From positions 226,136,467 through 226,200,466 of the forward strand of contig OX336388.2 of assembly GCA_946902985.2 (NCBI GenBank): a DNA stretch of 64,000 nucleotides. Direction: 5' to 3'. The DNA comes from Meconema thalassinum (lineage: Eukaryota; Arthropoda; Insecta; Orthoptera; Tettigoniidae). The notes under the pieces were generated by a model. That model made no database searches, was not told the DNA's origin, and saw only the letters and a program-made list of their open reading frames with translations. Below, piece after piece: positions 11,163 through 22,859 of the stretch. Each line of letters opens with the position of its first letter. Within the stretch, counting starts at the first letter, position 1. A program made the position numbers and the translations under genes.

Positions 11163-11815
11163 ACACCAGCATATTGGCTTCCAGCCTTCAGCAATATTCT
11201 TCCACCCCACCTTCGTAGAGAAGTTGCCTTGCTACGGGAGTACTACAAGATCATGGATCACCCTACACTACCTATTCATGAAGACATCCCCTCTCTTCAA
11301 ATGAACAGGCTCAAATCCAGGAAGTCACCCATTTGTCATGCCCAGAGGCTTGTAAGAAACCATTTTGATTCCAGCATGCAGTGGATTAGTGAATGGACAC
11401 TAAAAGCTTGTCCTGAGTCGAGCTCCTTCCTGGACCCTACAAGAACATCCACTCCAGGTTCCGATCTGCCTAGGAGGGCCTGGGCAACTCTCAATACGAT
11501 TCGGACAAACCACGGAGTATGCAATGGAACTTTGTTCAAATGGAGAGAATTTCGTCTCCTCAGTGTGATTGTGGTGCTCCTAATCAAACCATCCAACATA
11601 TAACAACTGACTGTCCTCTGAGGGCATATGGAGGGGACAGGATCGACTTCCTGTTGGCGACACCTGACGTGGTCCAATGGAAAGACTCATTAGACCTGAG
11701 ACTGTAATAATAGTGTAAATAGTAAAAATAATGTGCTGTAGATTTTAAAGTGATTTTCTTTGTGCTCTGAAATCTTGTATTGATTATATTGCCAAACGAT
11801 AAATAAATAAATAAA
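11163..11815 (+). pseudogene. Non-LTR retrotransposon C-terminal fragment with frameshift
   Basis: From 11165 the frame reads PAYWLPAFSNILPPHLRR, a segment typical of the region after the RT domain in some LINE families. It continues through PRRAWATLNTIRTNHGVCN. A frameshift between about 11520 and 11560 moves the reading frame to CDCGAPNQTIQHITTDCPLR and ends at LDLRL (stop at 11705-11707). About 100 bp of 3' UTR and an (AAAT)n tail near 11803-11818 follow. The copy is 5'-truncated with no RT or endonuclease, and is dead. Confidence 0.75.
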
Positions 11816-12400
11816 TAATATGCTCTAAGGTATTTCTGGGTATTTTGCGGTTACAAGCCCCTGAGAAAACTCACAACTTTCCAGGAAAGTCAGCCCCCCA
11901 CCCCACCCCCCACGAAAAAACAAGGTAGATATGCCCCTGGATGGTGAAAAGCTGACAACGCTGTGCCTCGCGCTGGGAAAGCCTTGACTCCAGGCAGCTA
12001 TGGAATGTTAACATATCCACCCAGATAGATTTCAAAGACGAGCCGCTCGTTAACGAGATAAGTGCAAGAATTATACGTGTCCCAAGATGTCAATGCTTTG
12101 CATGGACTCCTTTTGAGGCTTTGTAACCTAATTTATTTTGGTTACAGAGCACACCTTTGGTTGCTGTGGGTGTATTGGCGTCATGGTGTGTGATGTGGGG
12201 GAATCAGGTTGCCAGCCATGGCCACCTATTGGTGGAGCACCACAGAGAATCTTGGGCTTTGTGCCATAGAGATTATTGGTGGTGGTCCTGCTGTGAGAAC
12301 AGGTGGCTTTGTCTGAGGTCAGAGGTTACTATGGTGATGTCATATTTGGAGGTAGATTATGCCATGAAGAATTGAGAGGTTATCTTGGTTGAGAAAGAAA
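11816..12400. other. Unannotated stretch
   Basis: Contains a C-rich run (11896-11911) and a 72-codon open frame (12157-12375, Trp-rich) with no recognisable domain. I do not call it a gene. Confidence 0.4.
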
Positions 12401-13366
12401 CAAGATGTTCAGTAAAGAACATATAGCCTACTTTCTCCTAAATGCATGGATATTGTTACAACTCTTTGTCCTTTTCAAGGAGTATAATTGAATGTTGTTT
12501 GTAGTAGCTTGTTGAATTACAACGTGCTATACGGATATTAAACATGAATATGAGGTGCCCTTTGCTAGTGCTACCTCTGTAAAATATTTCATTCAATTCG
12601 GTTTCGCCGTGTTTGAATTGATATGGGGAAACGATTTGCACACATACATGGCCGCTATCTGCAAACTATTCGGCTGATGACCTTGTAGTTCAGTCTAAAT
12701 ATGCTTCCCACCAAAAGGTATGTTACTGAAAAATTTGGTATAGATCAAATGATTAGGTTGGTCGTAATTTGATTTAAGCTTTTAATATTTGGGTGGCCGC
12801 CATTCCGATTCAATCTAGATGGCGGTGATATAAAACATGACTCTGAGTGCCTTTTGCTAGTGCTACCTCTGTACCAAATTTCGTTCAATTCGGTTTTTCC
12901 GTGTTTGAATTGATAGGGGGAATCGATTTGGTCAAAGAACGCTTATTACATAAAGGTATGTTGTTGCAAAATTTGGTAGAGATCAAATGATTAGGTTGGT
13001 CATTATTTGATTTAAGCCTTTAACATTTGGGTGGCCACCATTAGGTTTTCGACAAGATGGCGGCGATATAAAACATGACACTGAGGGGTCCTTTGCTAGT
13101 GCTACCTCTGTATCAAATTTCGTTCAATTCGGTTTCACCGAGTTTGAATTGATAGGGGAATCGATTAGCACACATGTATGGCCGCCATCTGCAAACTATG
13201 GGGCTGATGACCATGTAGTTAAGTCAAAAGACGCCCGCCATATAAATATATGTTGTTGCAAAATTTGGTAGAGATCGGATGATTAGGTTAGTCGTAATTT
13301 GATTTAATCTTTGAACATTTCGGTGGTCGCCATTACGTTTCCGTCAATATGACGGCGATATAAAAA
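12401..13366 (-). mobile_element. Helentron-like family F2, 3' part
   Basis: The left end is CAAGATGTTCAGTAAAGAAC: a hairpin TGTTC/GAACA (12406-12421) followed by AGCCTACTTTC (12425-12435). The F2 tandem core follows. Markers TTCATTCAATTCG at 12588, TTCGTTCAATTCG at 12880 and the next at 13119 give spacings of 292 and 239 bp. Each unit holds motifs such as GATGGCGG.GATATAAAACATGA. The copy joins a second F2 terminus at 13367 and lacks its own microsatellite end. Confidence 0.7.
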
Positions 13367-13437
13367 CATGATGTTCAGCAAAGAACATATAGCCTACTTT
13401 CTCCTAAATGTATGGGTATATTTATGACTCTTTGTCC
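13367..13437 (-). mobile_element. Second F2 3' terminus (short)
   Basis: GATGTTCAGCAAAGAACATA and AGCCTACTTTCTCCTAAATG repeat the F2 hairpin end inside or against the previous copy. Sequence similarity is lost after about 13437. Confidence 0.6.
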
Positions 13438-14600
13438 TCATCCCTAACACAATCACCTCTACCACAATGAATTGTTTGTTTTCTTTTATATTGATAATTA
13501 GCCAGTAAGTGTCAAAATCAATATTGTATACTTTATGATGATTGAATAACAAAACTACTAACTTATTGTAATGCATTCACGTCCGTTAATCTCTATATTA
13601 AGCCAGCCTGCTAAGTTAAGAATCTTCCGTTTTGGGTATCTTCCCCTTTAAAAATCCACGCCGATCACAGTAGGTTGGTGCTGCGACCTATCAGTGAATT
13701 AATCTTTATGTTGTACGCCTATGCACTGACATCGTAATGTACTACGATGGCAGTGGCCTAAGGGTGTTGAATGAGTAGACAGTTTAAAGTAGCCAAGAGG
13801 GAGGCGATCCAGCTGGCAGTGTTTAAAGGTAATCGGAGCGCGATCGTGGCTAATAGTTGAACTACCAGTACTACAAAATTGCCATACTTCAGGAGGCCAG
13901 GTATTTACACAGCGGTAAGTTTGGAACAATATTACCCACATAACCCACAAGAGGACAGCACCGTACAGAGGCATTAAGAAGGCTGTGGTTAATGACAACG
14001 TGTATCTAGTTCTTCTATTCTCCTTTTCCTAATGTCTTCTGTTTATTTGCGATGCTGGGGCTGTGATTTTATTAATAAACGAGTGTATACATTAGCCTCT
14101 CCTTTGAGCTAAATGACATCTTATTCAGTATCTGTGGAAAGAGCTCGTGCACATCATTTGTAAAAGAATTCAAGAAAAAAAAAGTTAACTGCAGCAGTAC
14201 TCGATCCCCAGTCGACTGCGTGACAGACTAACACGCTAGCCCAGAGCTAATCCTATCCTTAACATCATGGTGTTCTTAACTGACATTAGATACAACCTGT
14301 TGGCAAATAATGACTTTAAATAAACGATTTCTTCACAGCAGTACATCTTCATTAAAGATAATTTCATACAAAGTTTATATTATTGTATCAGTAGGGTATA
14401 TCACATACAACATACTAAAACTATTGACATATAAGACAGGCACATGAGGACAGCTGCCATCTTGTCGTGTGACACAGACAGCTCAGCTCTTTTAAGCCAC
14501 TCATACAGTATAATATTATAATATTAAATTATAATAAATAACGGATCACGACATTCAGGATAGCTTAAACCACCCTAGGCTCGATAATCGGAATTGGTGG
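13438..14600. other. Unannotated stretch
   Basis: About 1.16 kb without recognised genes. The 99-codon minus-strand frame at 13699-13998 has no domain I recognise and no support as a gene. Confidence 0.4.
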
Positions 14601-15248
14601 GTCTTAAGCCATTGATTAAAATGGTTGAATAATTCACACGGACGCCATCCTGAAATGGTACGGCCGATGACCTTGAATGTTGGATGAAGGACGCGTCCTA
14701 TATAAAGGTATGTTGTCACCAAATTTGGTAGAGATCGGATGATTAGTTTAGCCGTAATTTGATTTTACGTTTTGAACGTTTGAGTGGCCGCCATTCTGTT
14801 TTGGTAGAGATGGCGGCGATATGAAGTATGACACTGAGGTGCCCTTTGCTAATGCTACCTCTGTACCAAATTTCGTTCAATTCGGTTTCACCGTGTTCGA
14901 ATTGATAGGGGGGGGGGACAGACATTCAGAATACACACACACAGACTCACACACACACATACACACACACAGACAGACACAATTTTTTTCGCCCTGTAGT
15001 GATCTCATAAGTCTACTTTCATTTTTGGCAAAAATCGAAAGTAGGCTAATGACACTGAGGTGCCCTTTCTTAGTTCTACCTCTGTACCAAATTTCGCTTA
15101 ATTCGGTTTCACCGTGCTCGAATTGAGAGGGGGGGGACACACACATTCAGAGTACACTCTCACACACACAGACAGACACACCATTTTTGGCCCTGTGTAG
15201 ATCTCATGTCTACTTAATTTTTTTGCAAAAATCGAAAGTAGGCTAAAA
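14600..15248 (-). mobile_element. Helentron-like family F2, 5' parts of two copies
   Basis: F2 core sequence (CACCAAATTTGGTAGAGATC near 14717, GATGGCGGCGATAT near 14809) leads into G-rich and CA/CAGA microsatellite sequence. It then reaches GCAAAAATCGAAAGTAGGCT twice, ending at about 15046 and 15248. The second time it is followed by AAAAAT, the normal 5' end. The doubled end suggests two partly overlapping copies. Confidence 0.65.
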
Positions 15249-15545
15249 ATAGAGTGTCTACTTGTTGAGATATGGGGAATATTATATGAGATGATGTTAT
15301 GTTCTGTGGTATGGCAATTTGTTTTGGAGAAGAATTATTATCGAAGTAATGTCTTGAAGAATGCTGATGTAGGAAAAGATCTTTCAAGAAATTGCAAGAA
15401 GAATACAATGGAGGAGAAGAATATTAAGCTTTGTGAGGGGAATTTTTATTATGAAGATAATGTGGATACCGAACAAGAGATGCAGGTAATGGAAGCTAGC
15501 TTTTATTAATAAATGTGTATATTAGTGAAGTCGGTGTAGCCTACT
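15249..15545. other. Unannotated stretch
   Basis: Holds a 72-codon open frame (15291-15509) rich in Asn, Lys and Glu with no recognisable domain. Not called. Confidence 0.35.
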
Positions 15546-16430
15546 GTTCTTAGTGTGATTCTTTTAGCGAGTACATCGCCCCGCTACCCTGAGGTATTTA
15601 TTACAATGGTTGCCCAAATTAGGGGCATTATCACTGCGTTCATACGTAATATACTCAACAATAACATGCTGATAATTGACGACAGTGTCACCCTCTCACA
15701 ACCCATAGAACAATGCATTGGGGTATTGCAGGGCGATCCCCTAGGTCCAACACTGTTTAATGTTGCTACAGCAGACATAGTGAAATCCGTGAAGCTAGAA
15801 GGAGTTAGCATGTACATATACGCAGATGACATAGTTCTAGCCTCAACCTCACGTCAAATTCTACAGTCGTCCCTAGACCTGTTGGCAATTTGGGCCGGAA
15901 AAATTAACTCGTTATAAACTTAAACAAAACCTATCCATGATCTTTCGCAAAGGAGACCCCAATAATAAGCTACGGTCTGAACATTATATGGGAGAATCTC
16001 ACGAAAAACACCATGAAGTGCATAGAAAGAGTCAAGGCAACTTTCATGAAAAAAAGTCCTGGGTATCTCGAAGTATACCCCATCGCGACTGTGCTATGGA
16101 ATGTCACGAGAGACCTTCTACATCGAAGATTTAAGGTGTCAACTATTGCTCCCATCTACCGCCCAGTATGAGGACCTTCTAAAAGAGCTCAAAACGAAGA
16201 GAATGCAAATATGGAGTGACTTTTATTTAACAGCCGCAATGACGTCCGATGAGTAGAAGGGCCCATGTTACGACCTGAGACATACAATCACTCGTTTCGC
16301 AATACATGGATTCCATTTCAAGTTATGCAAAATGGAAGGGTATCATGAGCCTAGTATGGAATGCATTTGCAAATTGTGTGGAAGTGTCTGTGAAAGGTAT
16401 CATGCCATGACATGCGGACGGAGGGTTGAC
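15546..16430 (+). pseudogene. LINE reverse-transcriptase fragment
   Basis: The frame at 15555-15917 contains GVLQGDPLGPTLFN and YADDIVLAS, the RT motifs around the third and fourth conserved blocks with the catalytic DD. After a stop and frameshifts, similarity continues to a C-terminal FHFKLCKMEGYHEPS and a C-x2-C..H..C motif near 16325-16415. The 5' RT and the endonuclease are missing. It is non-functional. The clade is uncertain. Confidence 0.8.
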
Positions 16431-17248
16431 TCACTTAATAGCTTTTGTTGTCAATGACAGTTAAATGTGATCTTGAATATTTTGGGTTTTTATTATTTTT
16501 ATATTGCCTCAAGGGCATTGGCTGCAATAAATACGTTATTATCATATTTATTACACAATTGAAACTACATTTTAAAATTCTAAAGAGTATTTATCAACAG
16601 TTGGCTACCCTGAGCCTCAAACACCATACGGGAGACGATAACCAGAATAAAAAAAATCTCTTTTTCTTTTAGAACTCCTAGCAATTTGTTTGGTGATGTG
16701 ACTTTTTACAACATTCCAGAGCCCTTAAAGGTCGTTGAGATTAAAGAGGCCAAGTTGGAACAAAGTTATCGTCCTTTACCTCTTTTTTATGGAGAATAAA
16801 TTCAGCGTGAAATATCGGCTATTGGTGGCTGTCGAAGCCATTCAATAATTCCCCCGCGGGAGAGCGCAACAGGTGGTCGCTTGAAAGTCTTTCCTCCTCC
16901 TTCACAGACGCTGCAGGGAAATTTTATTTTATACAATACTGTCCCCTCTTCCTATCTTGGTACGTTTTACGGGTTTTCTTTATAACCAAAGGAGGGTGAA
17001 GATAAACATGTTAATACAGGAGAAAAGAAAATATGGTTTTCTTCCATAGAAAAAAAAGGCAGTCTTGTGGAATTTCTCAATGGCATATAGCTTATACTGT
17101 ATCTTTATCTTGTCTGTGGGTATTGGTTTGGCGAGATGTTGTTTTTGTTGTTATTGATTCCTTTTAGGTGTCATTACAAAGGCTCGGATTTTTAGGTGCT
17201 AAAAATCGGGAATATATTTATTGTTTGTGTATTAAATATTTCTTTAAT
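16431..17248. other. Unannotated stretch
   Basis: AT-rich unique sequence, with no supported gene in about 820 bp. Confidence 0.4.
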
Positions 17249-17700
17249 ACAGTACCGGTCAAAAGTTTAAGACCACATAAGGAAATTATGATATGTTACC
17301 TAAAACCTAATCTTGTGGTACAAGAGCTCTGTGTTCTTTTTTACCGAGCTCTTACATCTGATAGAATATATAGGCCTACGTCCTGATTTCGTTCAATTGG
17401 GCCAAGTATTGTAGAAGTTATGATTTTTTAGCTGTTGGAAGGTCACACCAAAAAATTACCATTTTCAGAGGTATAATGTATTGTATATTCCAACTGGTTG
17501 CAGGTATTGCCACCAATTTTCTATTTTAGACTTAGGAATAGTTGGGGATCATTTTCGTATAAATACACAAATTCCGAAAAAAATGCACGACCTTTTTGTT
17601 TTGCGGGTTTATACTTGATCAAGCCAGCACTAAAATTGTTGATTTTCCCTTGTTCTTATCACGCTTGTCGTAAGGCTTCCGTTCTACCTACCCGCTTCTA
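17249..17700 (+). mobile_element. Tc1-like terminal fragment
   Basis: ACAGTACCGGTCAAAAGTTT followed by AAGACCAC is a well-known Tc1-type terminal inverted repeat motif. It is preceded by AAT and followed by about 450 bp with no readable transposase. No complementary right end was found, so this is one truncated end. Confidence 0.5.
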
Positions 17701-17811
17701 ACATGTCGTGTCTAGTAGTTCCACTTTCACTCAAGAGATTGCATTCAAGCACAGATTTATGGCTTGTGGGATTTCGGCGTGACATTGTCAGCAGTGCATC
17801 GACCATTTTAT

Positions 17812-17960
17812 CGCCGGCGGGCGGTCCCATGTCATAGATTTATGGCATTTTAAAGAACGTTCGTTGCCAAGTGCTGACTGCGGTGGCGTCTAGTAGCTAA
17901 GTTCTGAACTAGGCCTAGTAGTCGTCGACGGTGGCGTTTGGCGGCAAAAGTAGGAACTTT
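17812..17960 (+). mobile_element. SINE family A fragment
   Basis: GCGGTCCCATGTCATAGATT and TATGGCATTTTA are the reverse complement of the block at 6808-6845, so this piece is in plus orientation. It is degraded. Confidence 0.5.
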
Positions 17961-17998
17961 TTGAAACTTTCAAAGTTGCAGTCCTTACTTGAATTAAA

Positions 17999-19385
17999 CA
18001 AGAAGTTCCGTGAAGAATTATACAGCCTACTTTTCATGCCAATGATTATTCTACAGCATATGAACCTATCTAGAATAATGACGAAATTACGTTGGTAATA
18101 TCGAAATATCTAATAAGTTCAAAATATATCTGGTATAATGTAGCCTAATAGAGCACTACAGTTGGCAGCCCTGGTGACTGAATATATTCTTAGTTCCACC
18201 TCTTAAGGTACAGAATACAAAATTTGGTTGATGTCCAATGGACGTTACATGCAGTTAGACACTGGATCTATCAGCACGCGTAAAAGCATGTTGCCAACAA
18301 TGTCATGCGTGTGCTGGTCAGAAATAATCTGAATTATTATGATATCTTGTTGTGCCAATTTTGGATGAAATCCATTTGTTAATATAGAAGTTACATGTAT
18401 TTTAAAATTGGACATATCAGCAGGCATAGAATCATGTTGGCAGCACTGCCTTGTATTAATTACTCCAAATTAATCTAGAATGTCAGGTGCTATACATGTG
18501 CAAAGTATAGAGCTGTTGGCTTGCATACTTTCTGATATATTGATATTAGGGTAAAAAGAATATAGACAGCATTTATTAATAGTTGGCAGCCCTGATTGCT
18601 CTTAACAATACTTATAGTCATATATGTTATGGTACACTTAGCACATACGAAATTTGGTTGAAATCCAACTGATAGTATAGAAGTTACATGTATTTAAAAA
18701 TTGGTACTATCAGCAGGCTTATAATCATGTTGGTAGAACTGACGTATATAAGTTACTCCAAATTAATCTAAAATGTCAGAATATACGTGTGCATAGTTTA
18801 AAGCTGTTGGCTTGCATACTTTCTGATATATTGGTATTTGGATAAAAACAAATAGAGAGAGCAATTATTAACAGTTGGCAGCCCTGGTGGATCTTAAGAA
18901 TACGCTCAGTCATATCTGCTTATGTACAGATATTATATACAAAATTTGGTTGAAATCCAATTGATAGTGTAGAAGTTATATGCATTTAAACATTGGACCT
19001 ATCAGAAGGCTTAAAATTATTTTGGCAACACTGTCATGGTTGGGCTCCTGGAAATTAAACTGTAATAGTATTATCTACATGTGTGCCAATTTTGGAATAG
19101 CTCCCATTCATACCTTGCAAGATATCCAACATGGAGCTCAAATTTCTAGTGCGTTTTTTCAGCAGTTGGTAGCACTGACATCATTTTCAAATATGGACGT
19201 GAGTTATTCCGGTGCACATCTTTACTCATACTAAATTTGGTTTTGATTGCTGCAGCCGTTTAGGAGTTGATAGGGGAGGACACACGCACACAGCCAGACA
19301 GACAGACAGACACACATTTTCCCGGATCGATCTCATAAGTCTACTTTTTCCTCATTTTTGCAAAATGTAAAAAGTAGGCTAAAAA
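17999..19385 (-). mobile_element. Helentron-like family F1, copy a (complete)
   Basis: The left (3') end CAAGAAGTTCCGTGAAGAAT is followed by AGCCTACTTTTC (18024-18035). The right (5') end is AAAAAGTAGGCT (19369-19380) plus AAAAA. These are subterminal inverted repeats. The interior has eight related monomers marked by (G/T)TTGGCAGC-type motifs at 18161, 18290, 18436, 18582, 18729, 18874, 19021 and 19165. It then has a CAGA/CA microsatellite close to the 5' end. There is no coding capacity. This matches the layout of non-autonomous Helentrons (DINE-1/HINE). Confidence 0.7.
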
Positions 19386-19896
19386 CAGATACACAGACTA
19401 ATACAGCCATCACAATTAACAACGGTTATCAGACAGATTCTACACACACCCAAAGAACACGGGGCTACATGACCGCGTTGTCGCAGCCCCTAAACTGAGG
19501 AACCAACCAACCAATCTCATGTGGTTCAAGAGTGCATCATGCCACCTGACCCATGTCGAAGTATGACATACTCAGATCGGGGTTTTATCATGGATAATTA
19601 CCTATTCCATGCCATTTGGAACACTGAGTGGAGAGCCTCTTGATAACCCTATTTTAAACCATAACTCTGGAAGAAAAAAAGTAAAAATTTCACCTAACAT
19701 GTTCACAAATTTTTTCAAAATAATTGAAAGAATCCTGACATGTGGTACTCAAGATTCACAATTAGGTGTAATTGCAAACAAATTAAAACGATCATAAGCA
19801 ACTACCTATAATTTATGAAGATCAACAATTGTGTTCAGTATGTCGTCAAATGCTTGAAGGACAGGGAATGATTTTACGCAACAATTTTAACAATAA
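19386..19896. other. Spacer with SINE-like snippet
   Basis: 19430-19515 (GGGGCTACATGACCGCG..., CAGCCCCTAAACTGAGGAAC, CCAACCAACC) resembles a SINE tail. The rest holds a 62-codon open frame (19609-19797) with no recognised domain. Confidence 0.35.
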
Positions 19897-21315
19897 CAAG
19901 AATTTCCGTGACGAACTAAAGAGCCTACTTTTCTTAAAATTTAAAATTCATGCCATTGATTAATCTCAAAGGATCTATCTAGAATAATGGCAAAATTAAA
20001 TTGGTAATATAGACATTTCTAATTAGTTCGAAATACTGTATACCTGGTATAATGTAGCCTAATAGAGAACTACAGTTGGCAGCCCTGGTGACTGAATATA
20101 TTCTTGTTTCCATCTCTTAAGGTACAGAATACAAACTTTGGTTGAAGTCCAATGGATAGCATGGACGTTACATGCAGTTAAACATTGGATCTAACAGCGC
20201 GCTTAAAATCATATTGGCAACAATGACATACATGTATTGGTCAGAAATAATCTGCAATAATATGATCTCTCATTGTGTTAATTTTGAATGAAATCCATTT
20301 GTTAGTATAGAAGTTACAGGCATTTTAAAATTGGATCTATCAGCAGGCTTAGAATCATGTTGGCAGCACTGACGTATATGAATTACTCCAAATTAATCTA
20401 GAATGTCAGGTACTATACGTGTGCAAATTTTAGAGCTATTGGCTTGCATATTTTATGATATATTGATATTAAGGAAACAAAAATAGAGACACCATTTTTT
20501 AACAGTTGGCAACACTGGTTGCTCTTAAGAATACGCATAGTCGTATCCGTTATGGTGCACATAGCACATACAAATTTTGGTTGAAATCCAAATGATAGTA
20601 TAGAAGCTACATGTATTAAAAGTTGGACCTCTCAGCAGGCTTAGAATCATGTTGGTAGCACTGACGTATATAAGTTACTCCAAATTATTACAGAATGTCA
20701 GGTACTACACGTGTGCATAGTTTAAAGTTGTCGGCTTGCATACTTTCTGATATATTGGTATTTGGAAAAAATAAATTGAGAGCATTTATTAACAGTTGGC
20801 AGCCCTGGTGGATCTTAGGGATACGCTCAGTTATATCTATTTATGAACACATTGCACATACGAAATTTGCTTGAATTCCAATTGATAGTGTAGAAGTTAT
20901 ATGCATTTAAATATTGGACTTATCAGCAGGCTTATAATCATTTTGGCAACACTGCCATGAATGGCCACCTGGAAATTAAACTGCAATATTATTATCTATA
21001 AGTTTGCCAAGTTTCAAATAGCTCCCATTCATACCTTCCGAGATATCCAACATAGAGCTCAAAATTCAATTGCGATTTTTCAGCAGTTGGTAGCACTGAC
21101 ATCATTTTCAAATATGGCCGTGAGATATTCAGGTATAGATTTTTACTCCTACCAAATTTTGTTTCGATTGCAGCAGCCGTTTAGGAGTTGATAGGGGGGG
21201 ACACACACACAGCCAGACAGAAGGACAGACAGACAGACAGACAGACACACATTTGCCCGATCTCATAAGTCTACTTTTTTCTCATTTTTGCAAAATGTGA
21301 AAAGTAGGCTAAAAA
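19897..21315 (-). mobile_element. Helentron-like family F1, copy b (complete)
   Basis: The 3' end is CAAGAATTTCCGTGACGAAC with AGCCTACTTTTC at 19922-19933. The 5' end is GAAAAGTAGGCT at 21299-21310 plus AAAAA. The monomer layout is the same as copy a, with CAGCCAGACAGAAGGACAGA microsatellite near the 5' end. Short open frames inside (for example 20961-21191) recur in copies a and c only because the repeat is conserved. Confidence 0.75.
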
Positions 21316-21374
21316 TCTATGTCTTCAAGTATGAAGCATTTACAATATATACCCGTATTTAGTTGCAGAAGTAA

Positions 21375-22717
21375 CAAGAAGTTCCGTAACGAACTAAAGA
21401 GCCTACTTTTCTTAAAATTTAAGATCTATGCCAATGATTAATCTATATGGATCTATCTAGAATAATGACGAAATTAAGTTGGTAATATCGAAATTTCTAA
21501 TTAGTTCGAAATACTGTATACCTGGCATACTGTAGCCTAATAGAGAACTACAGTTGGCAGCCCTGGTGACTGAATATATTCTTAGTTCCATCTCTTAAGG
21601 TATTGAATACAAAATTTGGTTGATGTCCAATGGATAGCATGGACGTTACATGCAGTTAAACATTGGATCAAACAGCGCGCGTAAAATCATGTTGGCAACA
21701 ATGACATACATGTATTGGTCAGAAATAATCTGAAATAACATGATCTATTGTTGTGTCAATTTTGAATAAAATCCATTAGTTAGTATAGAAGTTACATGCA
21801 TTTTAAAATTGGATCTATCGGCAGGCTTAGAATCATGTTGGCAGCACTGACGTATATTAGTTACTCCAAATTAATCTAGAATGCCAGGTACTATACGTGT
21901 GCAAAGTTTAGAGCTATTGGCTTGCATACTTTCTGATATATTGATATTAGGGTAACAAAAATAGAGACAGTATTTACTAACAGTTGGCAGCCCTGGTTAC
22001 TCTTAAGAATCGGCATATACATATCTGTTATGGTACACATAGCACACACGAAATTTGGTTGAAATCCAAATGATAGTATAGAAGTTACATGTATTTAAAG
22101 TTGGACCTCTCAGCAGGTTTAGAATCATGTTGGTAGCACTGACGTATATAAGTTTCTCCAAATTAATATAGAATGTCAGGGACTATACGTGTGCATAGTT
22201 TAAAGCAGTCGGCTGGCATACTTTCTGATATATTGGTATTTGGATAAAATAAATTGAGAGCATTTATTAACAGTTGGCAGCCCTGGTGGATCTTAATACG
22301 TTCAGTCATGTCTGTTTATGTACACATAGCACATACGAAATTTGGTTGAAATCCAAATGATAGTGTAGAAGTTACATGCATTTAAAATTTGGACCTATCA
22401 GAAGGCGTATATTCATTTTGGCAACACTGCGATGTATGGCCTCCTGGAAATTAAACTGCAATACTATTATCTATACGTGTGCCAATTGTGAAATAGCTCC
22501 TATTCTTACCTTCCAAGATATCCAACATGGAGCTCAAATTTCAATTGCGATTTTTCAGCAGTTGGTAGCACTGACATCATTTTCAAATATGGGCGTGAGA
22601 TATTCAGGTATAGATCTTTACTCCTACCAAATTTTGTTTCGATTGCTGCAGCCGTTTAGGAGTTGATAGGGGGGGGGGGGCGACACACACACAGTCAGAC
22701 AGACAGACAGACAGAAG

Positions 22718-22749
<32 letters not shown>

Positions 22750-22815
22750 CACATTTGCCCGATCTCATAAGTCTACTTTTTCCTCATTTTTGCAAAATGT
22801 GAAAAGTAGGCTAAT
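21375..22815 (-). mobile_element. Helentron-like family F1, copy c (complete)
   Basis: The 3' end is CAAGAAGTTCCGTAACGAAC, with the stem AGTTC/GAACT, followed by AGCCTACTTTT. The 5' end is GAAAAGTAGGCT at 22801-22812. A run of G (about 22670) and a long CAGA microsatellite lie near the 5' end. It is in the same orientation as copies a and b, 59 bp from copy b. Confidence 0.75.
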
Positions 22816-22859
22816 TAAAATAATGAAACTAGTCAATATCTGTTAGTTATAGTCTATGT

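Noticed and set aside
13699..13998. 99-codon minus-strand open frame
   Set aside because: No recognisable family and no supporting context.
19280..22760. Regular CAGA and CA repeats could be mistaken for a CRISPR-like array
   Set aside because: They are simple microsatellites inside F1 elements, with no spacers and no cas genes, in a eukaryotic sequence.
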